Shown here: in pieces, positions 15,941 through 24,319 of the stretch
How positions within the stretch are numbered: position 1 is the stretch's first letter
Layout of the letters: each line of letters begins with the position of its first letter
Origin: Clostridia bacterium
GTDB lineage: Bacteria > Bacillota > Clostridia > Oscillospirales > RGIG8002
Length of the DNA: 43,640 bases
Reading direction: 5' to 3'
NCBI GenBank assembly: GCA_017438525.1
Contig: JAFRVI010000076.1
Span: forward strand, 1 to 43,640
The notes under the pieces: generated by a model
Seen by the model: the letters and a program-made list of their open reading frames with translations, nothing else
Databases searched by the model: none
What the model was told of the DNA's origin: nothing
Position numbers and translations under genes: made by a program

Positions 15941-18319
15941 TTATTCTCTGTATTCCTCGATCGTGAAGGCCTCCAGCACGTCGCCTTCCTTGATGTCGTT
16001 GAACTTCTCGAGCTTGATGCCGCACTCGAAGCCGCTCTTGACCTCCTTGACGTCGTCCTTTACGCGGCGCAGGGAGTCCATTTCGTCCTCGGCGACGACG
16101 ACGTTGTCGCGCAGGACGCGGATCTTGCTGCCGCGGACGATCGTGCCGTCGGTGACGTAGCAGCCGGCGATGACGCCGAGCTTGGAGACCTTGAAGGTCT
16201 GTCTGACTTCGGCGTGGCCGCCGACGACCTCGCGGAACTTCGGCGCCATCATGCCCTTCATGGCGGCCTCGATCTCCTCGATGCACTGGTAGATGACGCG
16301 GTAGAGGCGGATATCGACGCTGTTCGCCTTCGCGGTCTCGGCGGCGGTGGCGTCCGGACGGACGTTGAAGCCGACGATTATCGCGTTGGAGGCGGAGGCG
16401 AGCATGACGTCGCTCTCGTTGACGGCTCCGACGCCGCCGTGGATTATATTCACGCGGACCTCCTCGTTGGAGATCTTCTGCAGGGAGGCGCTGACCGCCT
16501 CCACGGAACCCTGAACGTCCGCCTTGACGATGATGTTGAGGTCCTTCAGCATACCTTCCTGAATGCGGGAGAAGAGGTCCTCGAGCGTGACGTTGCCGGC
16601 GTTCTTGGACTGATGCTCGCGCTCCTCGACGCGGCGCTGCTCAACGAGCTTGCGGGCGAGGGATTCGTCCGCGACGACGTTGAAGACGTCGCCCGTTTCG
16701 GGCACTTCGGCGAGACCGGTGATCTCGACGGGGGTGGAGGGGCCGGCTTCCTCGATGGTCGCGCCTCTGTCGTTGGTCAGCGCGCGGACGCGGCCGACGC
16801 TCTTGCCCGCGATGATTATATCGCCGGCGCGGAGGGTGCCGTTCTGCACCAGCAGGGTGGCGACGGGGCCGCGGCCTTTGTCGAGGCGGGCTTCGATGAC
16901 GATGCCCTTCGCGGGACGGTCGGGGTTCGCCTTGAAGTCCTTGACGTCCGCGGTCAGAAGCAGCATTTCAAGCAGCGTGTCGAGGCCTTCTCTGGTCTTG
17001 GCGGAGACGGGCACGCAGATGTTTTCGCCGCCCCACTCCTCCGGCACGATGCCGTATTCGGTGAGCTCCTGTTTGACGCGCTCGGGATTCGCGCCCGGGC
17101 GGTCGATCTTGTTTATCGCGACGATGACGGAGACTCCCGCCGCCTTCGCGTGGTTTATCGCCTCGACGGTCTGCGGCATGACGCCGTCGTCCGCGGCGAC
17201 GACGAGGATCGCTATATCCGTCGCCTGCGCGCCTCTCGCGCGCATCGCGGTGAACGCCTCGTGGCCGGGGGTGTCGAGGAAGGTTATCAGCCGGTCGTTG
17301 AGTTTGACCTGGTAGGCGCCGATGTGCTGGGTTATGCCGCCCGCTTCTCCGGCGGCGACGTCGGAGTGGCGGAAGGCGTCCAGCAGGGAAGTCTTGCCGT
17401 GGTCGACGTGTCCCATGACGACGACGACGGGCGGACGCGGAACGACGTTGCCTTCGGCTTCGTCCTCGCCCTCGGCGATGTGGAGGCGCTCTTCTATCGT
17501 GACGTGGACCTCGCGCTCGACCTTCGCGCCGAATTCGTCGGCGATGATCGCGGCGGTGTCGTAGTCGACGGTCTCGGTGACGTTCGCCATAACGCCGACG
17601 CTCATCAGCTTCTTGATGACCTCGGCGGCGGTCTTCTTCAGACGGGTGGCGAGCTCGCCGACGGTGATCTCGTCGGGGATGGTTATCTTGAGCTGCGCGT
17701 TGCGCGCCTTCTCGAAGGCGATGCGCTTCATCTTCTCCGCCTCGGTGTCCTTGCGGCTCAGCACGGGACGGCGGAAGCCCTGCTTCTTGCCGACCTTCTG
17801 CTTCTGGCGGGAGAGCTCCTTCTGACGCTCGGGTACGAGATTGTCGATGCGCTCGTCGTAGCGGGCGAGGTTGACGCCCACGAGGCCGGACTTCGTGTCG
17901 ACGACGCGGACGGTCTGCGCTCCGCGGATGGGGCGCTCGCCCTTCGGCTTATCCTGCTTCTGCGGACGCGGCGGGATCGCGGCGCCCTGCTGCGCGGGCT
18001 TGCCCTCTTTCTGCTCGGGCTTCTGCTCCGGCTTCGCCTGCTTTTCGGCGGGCTTCTCCGGTTTCTTTTCCGGCTCGGCGGGCTTCTCCGGCTCCTTCGC
18101 GCGCGGCTCGTTGGCGGCGGCGAAGTAGGCGAGCAGCGCTTCCGGCTTCGGCTTGCGCGTATCGAGCACGGTCTGGAAGATGATATCCAGCTCGTCGAGC
18201 TCGAGGATCGCGCCCGACGCTCTCTCCGCGTTGAGCTTATCCTTGAGAATGGCGCTTATGTCCTTTGCCTGCATGTCGAGATCTTTCGCAAGATCGCCGA
18301 GCTTGTATTTATTTAACAT
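15941..18319 (-). CDS. infB: Translation initiation factor IF-2
   Basis: GTPase that brings initiator fMet-tRNA to the 30S subunit. The 792 residues show an N-terminal IF2_N-type domain (~1-52), a Pro/Lys/Glu-rich linker (~55-130) with short PEKP/PEQK repeats, a second IF2_N domain (~207-270), then the G domain. Its motifs are GHVDHGKT (303-310), DTPGH (349-353), NKID (403-406) and SAK (439-441). Beta-barrel domains and the C-terminal fMet-tRNA-binding domain follow. The start overlaps the end of ylxQ by seven bases and has GGAGG. Last gene of the rimP-nusA-rnpM-ylxQ-infB operon; rbfA and truB, often next in Bacillota, are not adjacent here. Confidence 0.97.
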   Translation of the reverse strand: MLNKYKLGDLAKDLDMQAKDISAILKDKLNAERASGAILELDELDIIFQTVLDTRKPKPEALLAYFAAANEPRAKEPEKPAEPEKKPEKPAEKQAKPEQKPEQKEGKPAQQGAAIPPRPQKQDKPKGERPIRGAQTVRVVDTKSGLVGVNLARYDERIDNLVPERQKELSRQKQKVGKKQGFRRPVLSRKDTEAEKMKRIAFEKARNAQLKITIPDEITVGELATRLKKTAAEVIKKLMSVGVMANVTETVDYDTAAIIADEFGAKVEREVHVTIEERLHIAEGEDEAEGNVVPRPPVVVVMGHVDHGKTSLLDAFRHSDVAAGEAGGITQHIGAYQVKLNDRLITFLDTPGHEAFTAMRARGAQATDIAILVVAADDGVMPQTVEAINHAKAAGVSVIVAINKIDRPGANPERVKQELTEYGIVPEEWGGENICVPVSAKTREGLDTLLEMLLLTADVKDFKANPDRPAKGIVIEARLDKGRGPVATLLVQNGTLRAGDIIIAGKSVGRVRALTNDRGATIEEAGPSTPVEITGLAEVPETGDVFNVVADESLARKLVEQRRVEEREHQSKNAGNVTLEDLFSRIQEGMLKDLNIIVKADVQGSVEAVSASLQKISNEEVRVNIIHGGVGAVNESDVMLASASNAIIVGFNVRPDATAAETAKANSVDIRLYRVIYQCIEEIEAAMKGMMAPKFREVVGGHAEVRQTFKVSKLGVIAGCYVTDGTIVRGSKIRVLRDNVVVAEDEMDSLRRVKDDVKEVKSGFECGIKLEKFNDIKEGDVLEAFTIEEYRE

Positions 18320-18630
18320 ACGCTTTCCTCCGTAACTTTCAGAATGGCGGCGGCAAGTCCCTTGTCCCTGACGCCTGCGACGGTAGTTGCTCCCGAGCCG
18401 ACGGCCTTGCCGAGCGCGGCCTTGTCGAAGCCGCCCGTCAGCACGGGCACACCCGCTTCCTCGCAGGCGCGCTTCGCCTTTTCGGCGGTGCGCTCACCGT
18501 CCGAGGCGAACACCGCGAGCTTCAGTTTGTGACGCTTCAGCGCGGCGAGCGTCTTGTCGACGCCCAGCTCGGCGTTCCGCGAAACGACTGCGAGCCCGAG
18601 GTAATGAAGTATTCTTTCGTCAGCGGTCAC
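18313..18630 (-). CDS. ylxQ: L7Ae/L30e-family ribosomal-type protein YlxQ
   Basis: A 105-residue protein of the L7Ae/L30e/Gadd45 fold, which binds kink-turn RNA in the family. The start is a GTG at 18630 overlapping the rnpM stop (GTGA), and its end overlaps infB by seven bases. Position between rnpM and infB is the classical Bacillota order. Recognisable core: residues ~25-60 ([33 protein letters not shown]) and the [21 protein letters not shown] segment typical of the family. Confidence 0.88.
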   Translation of the reverse strand: MTADERILHYLGLAVVSRNAELGVDKTLAALKRHKLKLAVFASDGERTAEKAKRACEEAGVPVLTGGFDKAALGKAVGSGATTVAGVRDKGLAAAILKVTEESVC

Positions 18631-18899
18631 TTTATCGCCTCCGTCAGCTCTTTTTCGAGCATATCATAAACCTCCGGCGGTATCTGCCTGTCGAACGCGC
18701 GTTCGAGCCGACGCGCTTTCCTTGCCTTCGCGAGGCAGGCGGGGTCGGCGCAGACGTATGCGCCTCTGCCGGCGGCCTTGCCGGTCGCGTCGAGGAATAC
18801 CTCGGCGTCCTTCGGCGAGACGACGCGGAGCAGATCGCGCTTCGGCTTCGATTCGCCGCAGCCGACGCATTTTCTCATCGGGATCTTCTTTTCCTTCAA
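18627..18899 (-). CDS. rnpM: YlxR / RnpM, RNase P modulator (DUF448)
   Basis: A 90-residue basic protein with the YlxR signature: MRKCVGCGESKPKRDLLRVV near the start and GRGAYVC with a further ADPACL cysteine in the middle. In Bacillus subtilis this protein binds the RNase P RNA and modulates its activity. It overlaps ylxQ by four bases and follows nusA by 27 bases, in the conserved operon. Confidence 0.92.
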   Translation of the reverse strand: MKEKKIPMRKCVGCGESKPKRDLLRVVSPKDAEVFLDATGKAAGRGAYVCADPACLAKARKARRLERAFDRQIPPEVYDMLEKELTEAIK

Positions 18900-18926
18900 A
18901 TTGACCTCCGGATCATTCGGCGGCGA

Positions 18927-19961
18927 TCACATCGCCGGCTTGATGTCTATCTTCCAGCCGGTCAGCTTGGCGGCGAGGCGGGCGTTCTGGCCCTCCTTGC
19001 CGATCGCGAGCGAAAGCTGATCCGCGGGAACGGTAACGTGGCAGGTGTGCTCCTCCTCGTTGACGTCGACGGCGATGACTTCGGCGGGGGAGAGTGAAGC
19101 GGTGACGAACTCGGCGATATCGTCGCTGTAGCGGACGATGTCGATCTTTTCGCCGCGCAGCTCCGTCTTGATGTTGTCGACGCGGGTGCCCTTCTGGCCG
19201 ATGCAGGCGCCGACGGGGTCGACGGAGGGATCGTTGGAGGCGACGGCGACTTTGGAGCGGCTGCCGGCTTCGCGGGAGATGGCGCGGATATCGACTATAC
19301 CCTCGTTGATCTCCGGCACCTCGAGCTCGAAGAGACGGCGCACGAGGCCGGGATGGGTGCGGGAGATGACGATGCGCGGTCCGCGCTCGGTCTCCTTGAC
19401 CTCGACGACGTAGATGCGCACGCGGCTGCCCTCGGTGAGATATTCGCCCTTGACCTGCTCGGATGCGGGCAGGACGATGCTGTTTCTGCCGACCTCGAGG
19501 GTGGCGTTTCTGCTGACACGGTCAACGCTGGTGACGAGCGCGGTGATTATCTCGTGCTCTTTGCCGCGGAAATCGGCGAGCAGCTTGAGCTTCTCGGCCT
19601 CGCGTATCGCCTGGATTATGACCTGCTTGGCGGACTGCGCGGCTATGCGGCCGAACTCCTTGGTCTGTATCTCCTCGACGACCTCGCCGCCGAGCTTCGC
19701 TTTTTTGTTTATCTTTTTCGCTTCCTCGAGCGTGAGCTGGCAGTTCTCGTCGGTGACGTCGTCGATGACGGTCCAGCGGCGGATGAGACTGATGGAGGAG
19801 GTCTCCTCGTCTACGAGCACTTCGATGTTGTCGATGTTTCCGTCGTCGCGCTTTACCGCCGTTTCCAGCGCCGCGCGGACGCGGTCCAGCATATATTCCT
19901 TGGAAATGCCGTTCTCTTTTTCGAGCATATCCAGCGCTTCAAAAAATTCCTTGTTGACCAT
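18927..19961 (-). CDS. nusA: Transcription termination/antitermination factor NusA
   Basis: A 344-residue RNA polymerase-binding factor that acts in pausing, termination and antitermination. It shows the N-terminal RNAP-binding domain (~1-125: NKEFFEALDMLEKENGISKEYMLDRVRAALETA), an S1 domain (~130-200) and two KH domains (~200-344) with RTHPGLVRRLFELEVPEI and GACIGQKGTRV, ending in LAIGKEGQNARLAAKLTGWKIDI. Length is usual for Gram-positive NusA without acidic C-terminal repeats. Second gene of the operon, 70 bases after rimP. Confidence 0.97.
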   Translation of the reverse strand: MVNKEFFEALDMLEKENGISKEYMLDRVRAALETAVKRDDGNIDNIEVLVDEETSSISLIRRWTVIDDVTDENCQLTLEEAKKINKKAKLGGEVVEEIQTKEFGRIAAQSAKQVIIQAIREAEKLKLLADFRGKEHEIITALVTSVDRVSRNATLEVGRNSIVLPASEQVKGEYLTEGSRVRIYVVEVKETERGPRIVISRTHPGLVRRLFELEVPEINEGIVDIRAISREAGSRSKVAVASNDPSVDPVGACIGQKGTRVDNIKTELRGEKIDIVRYSDDIAEFVTASLSPAEVIAVDVNEEEHTCHVTVPADQLSLAIGKEGQNARLAAKLTGWKIDIKPAM

Positions 19962-20031
19962 TGTTTTGCTCCTTTTCGATTTTCTCCTTTGTATGTGATG
20001 TCGGCCGACCCGTGCCGGCCGTTATTAAAAA

Positions 20032-20481
20032 CTAAAAATCCAGCTCCTCGTGCCGGCGCAGGGAGGCGACGGCGCTTTTCGGCACCGCGGTACCGCCGAT
20101 GACGAAGCCGTCGGCGTCGAAGGAATCGAGCGTGCCGATCAGCTCCTTGCCGCCGCCCAGGGCGGTGTAGAGCTTCGCGCGGACGTTCATTCCGACGGAA
20201 GCGGCGTAATGCTCCGGCGTTTTCAGCTCGCGGAAGATGCCGGGCGAAGAAACCTCGAGGTTGTAGGACTGCTCGATGGGATCGGCCTCGTCGAGCATCG
20301 GGTCGATGGCGCGGCTGACGGCTTCGCAGTCGTCGATGCCGATGCCTTCCGGACTGTCGATATAGAGCCGCAGATAGTATTCGCCGCCCTCGCGGACGAA
20401 CTCGAGATCCCACAGCTCGACTCCGCAGTCGGCGGCGGCCTTCTGCGCCAGCGGGAGCACCTTTTCCTTGATATTCGCCAT
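20032..20481 (-). CDS. rimP: Ribosome maturation factor RimP
   Basis: A 149-residue factor for 30S subunit maturation. The N-terminal domain has the conserved LWDLEFVREGGEYYLRLYID, then the DCEAVSRAIDPMLDE helix and the YNLEVSSPGIFREL motif; the C-terminal part is the SH3-like domain. First gene of the operon, with a GGAGGTGCG ribosome site and a leader hairpin characteristic of rimP upstream. Confidence 0.95.
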   Translation of the reverse strand: MANIKEKVLPLAQKAAADCGVELWDLEFVREGGEYYLRLYIDSPEGIGIDDCEAVSRAIDPMLDEADPIEQSYNLEVSSPGIFRELKTPEHYAASVGMNVRAKLYTALGGGKELIGTLDSFDADGFVIGGTAVPKSAVASLRRHEELDF

Positions 20482-20517
20482 TTATCGCACCTCCGCAAAA
20501 AAGGTCTTAACAAACGC

Positions 20518-20545
20518 TTGAGAGTGGGCGCGAACCCACTCTCAA
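20518..20545 (-). ncRNA. rimP leader hairpin (RNA cis-element)
   Basis: Perfect 11-bp hairpin TTGAGAGTGGG (20518-20528) / CCCACTCTCAA (20535-20545) with a 6-nt loop, in the 5' leader of rimP between its promoter and start codon. A GAGUGGG/CCCACUC hairpin at this place is the hallmark of the conserved rimP leader motif of Bacillota, proposed to autoregulate the operon. The assignment is from stem sequence and position. Confidence 0.65.
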
Positions 20546-20569
20546 AACAAAACCTTCATTAACAATGTC

Positions 20570-20598
20570 ATTCTAACACGCGTTTGCGAAAAAATCAA
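20570..20598 (-). promoter_or_regulatory. Promoter of the rimP-nusA-infB operon
   Basis: Minus-strand TTGATT (20598-20593), 17-bp spacer, TAGAAT (20575-20570), upstream of the leader hairpin. Confidence 0.72.
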
Positions 20599-20615
20599 GT
20601 CTTTTTTGCAAAAAA

Positions 20616-21068
20616 TCAGTGCACGCGCTTATACATTCTTTCGTAAGCCGCGAGCTCGTCCTCCGTCAGTATCTCCGTATCGACGAGATCGAGCTGTTCG
20701 CGGGCGAGGGAATACTTGCCGTTTATGATATGCATACCGGCGCTGGCGATCGCGTCGAGCGAAGCGATGCGCGCCGCGTCCGCCTCCGCCTGCGAGGAGA
20801 GCTCGTCGTTCTGCGCCGTTATTTCGTCGATGCGGTTGTTCGCATCGGCTACGAGCTTGCGGAGCGTGTCGTTTTCCTGCTGGATGTTGACGAGGGTGGT
20901 CTGCGCCCGCTGCGCGCCCTGCTGCGTGACGTCGACTTCGTTTTCAAGCCGCTTTGTGTTGCGGACGTTGATTATCAGCGACATAGTTATCAGCAGCGCC
21001 GCGACGACGAAGAGCACCGCGCCGTAGATGACTACAGACATAACGGATTTCTTTTTTTCTTCTGTCAT
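20616..21068 (-). CDS. Single-pass membrane protein with coiled coil, unknown function
   Basis: A 150-residue protein: short charged cytoplasmic start (MTEEKKKS), one TM helix (~9-33), then an extracytoplasmic coiled coil (~36-100: RLENEVDVTQQGAQRAQ... NDTLRKLVADANNRIDEITAQNDEL) and a small helical end (YSLAREQLDLVDTEILTEDELAAYERM). Its ATG overlaps the parB stop by four bases (ATGA), so it is translated with the partition genes. No family is recognised. The layout is like FtsL/DivIC-type or SMC-like membrane helpers, but the sequence does not support naming it so. Confidence 0.7.
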   Translation of the reverse strand: MTEEKKKSVMSVVIYGAVLFVVAALLITMSLIINVRNTKRLENEVDVTQQGAQRAQTTLVNIQQENDTLRKLVADANNRIDEITAQNDELSSQAEADAARIASLDAIASAGMHIINGKYSLAREQLDLVDTEILTEDELAAYERMYKRVH

Positions 21069-21925
21069 CTGCGATCATCTCCGTTTCCGGAAAGGCGGTT
21101 GACGAGGTCAATCAGATCGCCCTCGCCGCAGTAATCGACGGTGAGCTTGCCTTTTTTATCGCTGCCGCTTATGGTTACCCTGCGGCCGAGTTTTTCCTTC
21201 AGCACTTTTTCGGATTCGACTATCAGCGCGGTGCGCGAAACGGCCTTCGGCGCCGGCTTCTTCGCGGGCTTGCCGGCGGCCTTCGCCAGCTCTTCGCAGG
21301 CGCGGACAGAAAGTCCCTCCGCGGCGCAGCGCGCGGCGAGCGCGGAGGCCTGCGCGGCCGGCAGCGCGGCGAGCGCCTTGGCGTGACCGAGCGAAAGCTT
21401 GTCCGCGCGGAGAAGGTCGAGCACGTCGGCGGGAAGGGAGAGTATGCGGAGCAGGTTCGCGATCGCGCTTCTTGGCTTGCCGAGCTCGGAGGCGAGCGCC
21501 TCCTGTGTCAGCCCGTGTTCGTCCATGAGCTTGCGGCAGCCCTCGGCGGTCTCAACGGGGTTGAGATCCTCGCGCTGCAGGTTTTCGATAAGGGCGATGA
21601 CGGCGGCTTCCTGCGCGTCGGGACGGCGGATCATCGCCGGCACCTTCGTGAGCCCCGCCATACGCGCGGCGCGCCAGCGGCGTTCGCCCGCGATTATGAC
21701 GTAGCCGTCGAGCGCTGTCGGCTGAAGGATCAGCGGCTGGAGTATCCCGCGCTGCTTTATCGAGTCCGCGAGCTCCGCGAGGGATTCCTCGTCGAAGGCG
21801 CGGCGCGGCTGTTCGCGGTTGGGGGATATGTCGTCGATATTCACCAGCTCGCAGGCGCTTTCGTCAACGGTATTTTCGGCGAAGAGCGCGTCGAGCCCCT
21901 TGCCGAGTCCGGTAAGTTTAGCCAT
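21065..21925 (-). CDS. parB: ParB/Spo0J chromosome partition protein
   Basis: A 286-residue CTP-dependent DNA clamp that loads at parS and acts with ParA in chromosome segregation. N-terminal MAKLTGLGKGLDALF is typical. The ParB/sulfiredoxin-like domain has ISPNREQPRR, GERRWRAARMAGL and ENLQREDLNPVE (residues ~35-140). A KorB-like helix-turn-helix follows (LTQEALASELGKPRSAIANLLRIL). The C-terminal dimer domain is preceded by a KPAKKPAPKA linker. The frame opens earlier (21997), but the ATG at 21925 has an AAAGGA site and matches the family start. Downstream of parA by 76 bases. Confidence 0.95.
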   Translation of the reverse strand: MAKLTGLGKGLDALFAENTVDESACELVNIDDISPNREQPRRAFDEESLAELADSIKQRGILQPLILQPTALDGYVIIAGERRWRAARMAGLTKVPAMIRRPDAQEAAVIALIENLQREDLNPVETAEGCRKLMDEHGLTQEALASELGKPRSAIANLLRILSLPADVLDLLRADKLSLGHAKALAALPAAQASALAARCAAEGLSVRACEELAKAAGKPAKKPAPKAVSRTALIVESEKVLKEKLGRRVTISGSDKKGKLTVDYCGEGDLIDLVNRLSGNGDDRR

Positions 21926-21942
21926 ACGTTTTTCCTTTCTGC

Positions 21943-21996
21943 GTTCGGCGAAGCCGAACTCTCGTCCCGAAGGGACACATCGTGCGCAAATGCGCA
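21943..21996. repeat. Three short hairpins between parA and parB
   Basis: GTTCGGC-GAA-GCCGAAC (21943-21959), GTCCC-GAA-GGGAC (21964-21976) and TGCGC-AAAT-GCGCA (21983-21996) follow each other at about 20-base steps. Two have GAA loops, like the larger hairpin arrays at 39186-41074, but the linkers are not the constant 7-mer. Confidence 0.6.
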
Positions 21997-22001
21997 TATC
22001 G

Positions 22002-22766
<765 letters not shown>

Positions 22767-22823
22767 AGCGCACACTTCCCTTCGTTACCGCGGTTGCGGA
22801 TTTCTGCATTTTCCGTTTCATAC

Positions 22824-22832
22824 ATTATAGCA
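22824..22832 (-). promoter_or_regulatory. Extended -10 promoter of the parA operon
   Basis: Minus-strand TGCTATAAT (22832-22824), a consensus extended -10 box. No good -35 is seen, as is usual for such promoters. It lies about 60 bases before the parA start. Confidence 0.5.
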
Positions 22833-22883
22833 CATGCGCGAAGAAAAAGAAAGAGTTATTTTCCGCGCCCTGCAAAGCGCGCC

Positions 22884-23369
22884 CTACTCCGCCATTTTGC
22901 CGGAGTTTTTCAGCTTCGGGAAGCCCCACTGCCGCAGCGCCTCGAAGACGCCGACGGCGACGGAGTTGGAGAGGTTGAGCGAGCGCGCCTCGTTTATCAT
23001 CGGGATGCGGACGCAGCGGTCGCGTTCGCGCTCGAGCAGCTCCTCCGGCAGTCCCTTCGTCTCGCGGCCGAAGATCAGCCACGCGCCGTCGGGATACTCG
23101 ACCTCGGTGTAGGCGCGGGGCGCCTTCGTGGAGAAAAAGAAGCGTTCGCCGCCGCACTCGGCGAGGAATTCGCCGAGCGAGCCGTAGTAGGTGACGTCGA
23201 GCAGCGGCCAGTAGTCGAGACCGGCGCGCTTCAGCTTCGCGTCGTCGATCTTGAAGCCCATCGGGCCGACGAGGTGCAGGCGGCAGCCCGTCGCGGCGCA
23301 GGTGCGTGCGACGTTGCCGGTGTTCTGCGGTATCTCCGGCTCGACCAGGACGATATTCAGCGCGGGCAT
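22884..23369 (-). CDS. trmL: tRNA (cytidine/uridine-34 2'-O) methyltransferase TrmL
   Basis: A 161-residue SPOUT methyltransferase that 2'-O-methylates the wobble base of certain leucine tRNAs. Family marks are NIVLVEPEIPQNTGNVART at the start, the LIFGRETKGLP loop and the knot motif IPMINEARSLNLSNSVAV. Two ATGs are close (23375 and 23369); GGAGG touches the first but stands at normal spacing from the second, giving MPALNIVLVEPEIPQNTGN. Divergent from another SPOUT methyltransferase gene. Confidence 0.92.
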   Translation of the reverse strand: MPALNIVLVEPEIPQNTGNVARTCAATGCRLHLVGPMGFKIDDAKLKRAGLDYWPLLDVTYYGSLGEFLAECGGERFFFSTKAPRAYTEVEYPDGAWLIFGRETKGLPEELLERERDRCVRIPMINEARSLNLSNSVAVGVFEALRQWGFPKLKNSGKMAE

Positions 23370-23433
23370 AAGCATACCTCCGTAAAGCGTTTTCCGCCTT
23401 TTCGGGAGAGGCGGTTTTCAACCTTCACCGATA

Positions 23434-23462
23434 AGTATAACCTCCGCCGGCCGATACCGCAA
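23434..23462 (-). promoter_or_regulatory. Promoter of trmL
   Basis: Minus-strand TTGCGG (23462-23457), 17-bp spacer, TATACT (23439-23434). The leader then holds a GGCGG/CCGCC hairpin near 23394-23413. Confidence 0.45.
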
Positions 23463-23502
23463 TAATTATTGTAATTTTTTTGAAAAACTTGATAAAAAAC
23501 GC

Positions 23503-23531
23503 TTTATATTTGCCGATATATATGGTACAAT
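23503..23531 (+). promoter_or_regulatory. Possible promoter of rlmB
   Basis: TTTATA (23503-23508), 17-bp spacer, TACAAT (23526-23531) in a markedly AT-rich 120-base stretch. The -35 box is weak. Confidence 0.35.
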
Positions 23532-23581
23532 TAGAATCGATAATATATAATCCCACAATATGTAGTATTTCGGGTGAAGAT

Positions 23582-24319
23582 ATGGCGAATTTCGAACAGC
23601 GCGTCGCCCTCGGAAGAAACGCGGTCGCGGAAGCGATGAAGGCGGGCGAGAGCGTACAGTGCGTATACGTTGCCAACGGCGTTTCGGAATCGGAGGTCTC
23701 GCTGCTCCGGCGACTCTGCCGCGAAGCGGGCGTTCCGCTGAAAAACGTCGACCGCCGCAAGCTTGAAAAATACGGCAGCAAAAACCAGGGCGTCGTCGCG
23801 CTTCTCGCGGACGCCGAATACTCCACCCTCGAGGACGTTTTCAAGCGCGCCGAGGAGAAGGGCGAGCCGCCATTCATAATCGTCTGCGACGGCATCGAGG
23901 ACCCGCACAACCTCGGCAGCATAATCCGCAGCGCCAACCTTTTCGGAGCGCACGGAGTCATAGTGCCGAAGCGGGGCGCGGCGGGGCTGACCGCCGTCGT
24001 TTCAAAAGCGTCCGCGGGCGCGGTCTGGCATACGCCGGTCGTCCGCGTGACGAATATAACCGAAACGCTGAAGGAACTGAAAAAGCGGGGGCTCTGGGTT
24101 TACGGAGCCGACGCGGAGGGCGTTTCCGTCGACGGCGACGTCGATCTTTCGGGCGCGGCCGCGCTCGTAATAGGCGCCGAGGGGGACGGTATCTCCCGCC
24201 TCGTGCGCGAGAACTGCGACGTTATGCTTTCGATCCCGATGCGCGGCGATATCGAGTCGCTGAACGCTTCGGTCGCCGCCGGGATCCTTATGTATCTGTT
24301 TATGGAGGGACGCAAATGA
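23582..24319 (+). CDS. rlmB: 23S rRNA 2'-O-ribose methyltransferase, RlmB/TrmH family
   Basis: A 245-residue SPOUT enzyme with the L30e-like N-terminal substrate-binding domain (~1-75: LGRNAVAEAMKAGESVQCVYV) and the catalytic trefoil knot: FIIVCDGIEDPHNLGSIIRSANLFGAHGVIVPKR, ALVIGAEGDGI and IPMRGDIESLNASVAAGI. RlmB methylates G2251 of 23S rRNA in Escherichia coli numbering; some relatives have other targets. Start at 23582 (MANFEQRVALGRN) behind GGGTGAAGAT; upstream in-frame ATGs lack sites. Its stop overlaps the next gene's ATG (ATGA), so it is coupled to the degenerate P-type ATPase relative. Confidence 0.9.
   Translation: MANFEQRVALGRNAVAEAMKAGESVQCVYVANGVSESEVSLLRRLCREAGVPLKNVDRRKLEKYGSKNQGVVALLADAEYSTLEDVFKRAEEKGEPPFIIVCDGIEDPHNLGSIIRSANLFGAHGVIVPKRGAAGLTAVVSKASAGAVWHTPVVRVTNITETLKELKKRGLWVYGADAEGVSVDGDVDLSGAAALVIGAEGDGISRLVRENCDVMLSIPMRGDIESLNASVAAGILMYLFMEGRK

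Noticed and set aside
15638-18316. 892-codon open frame on the plus strand
   Set aside because: Antisense shadow of infB caused by high GC content; composition is rich in Asp/Gly/Ala/Val with no recognisable domain and no ribosome site.
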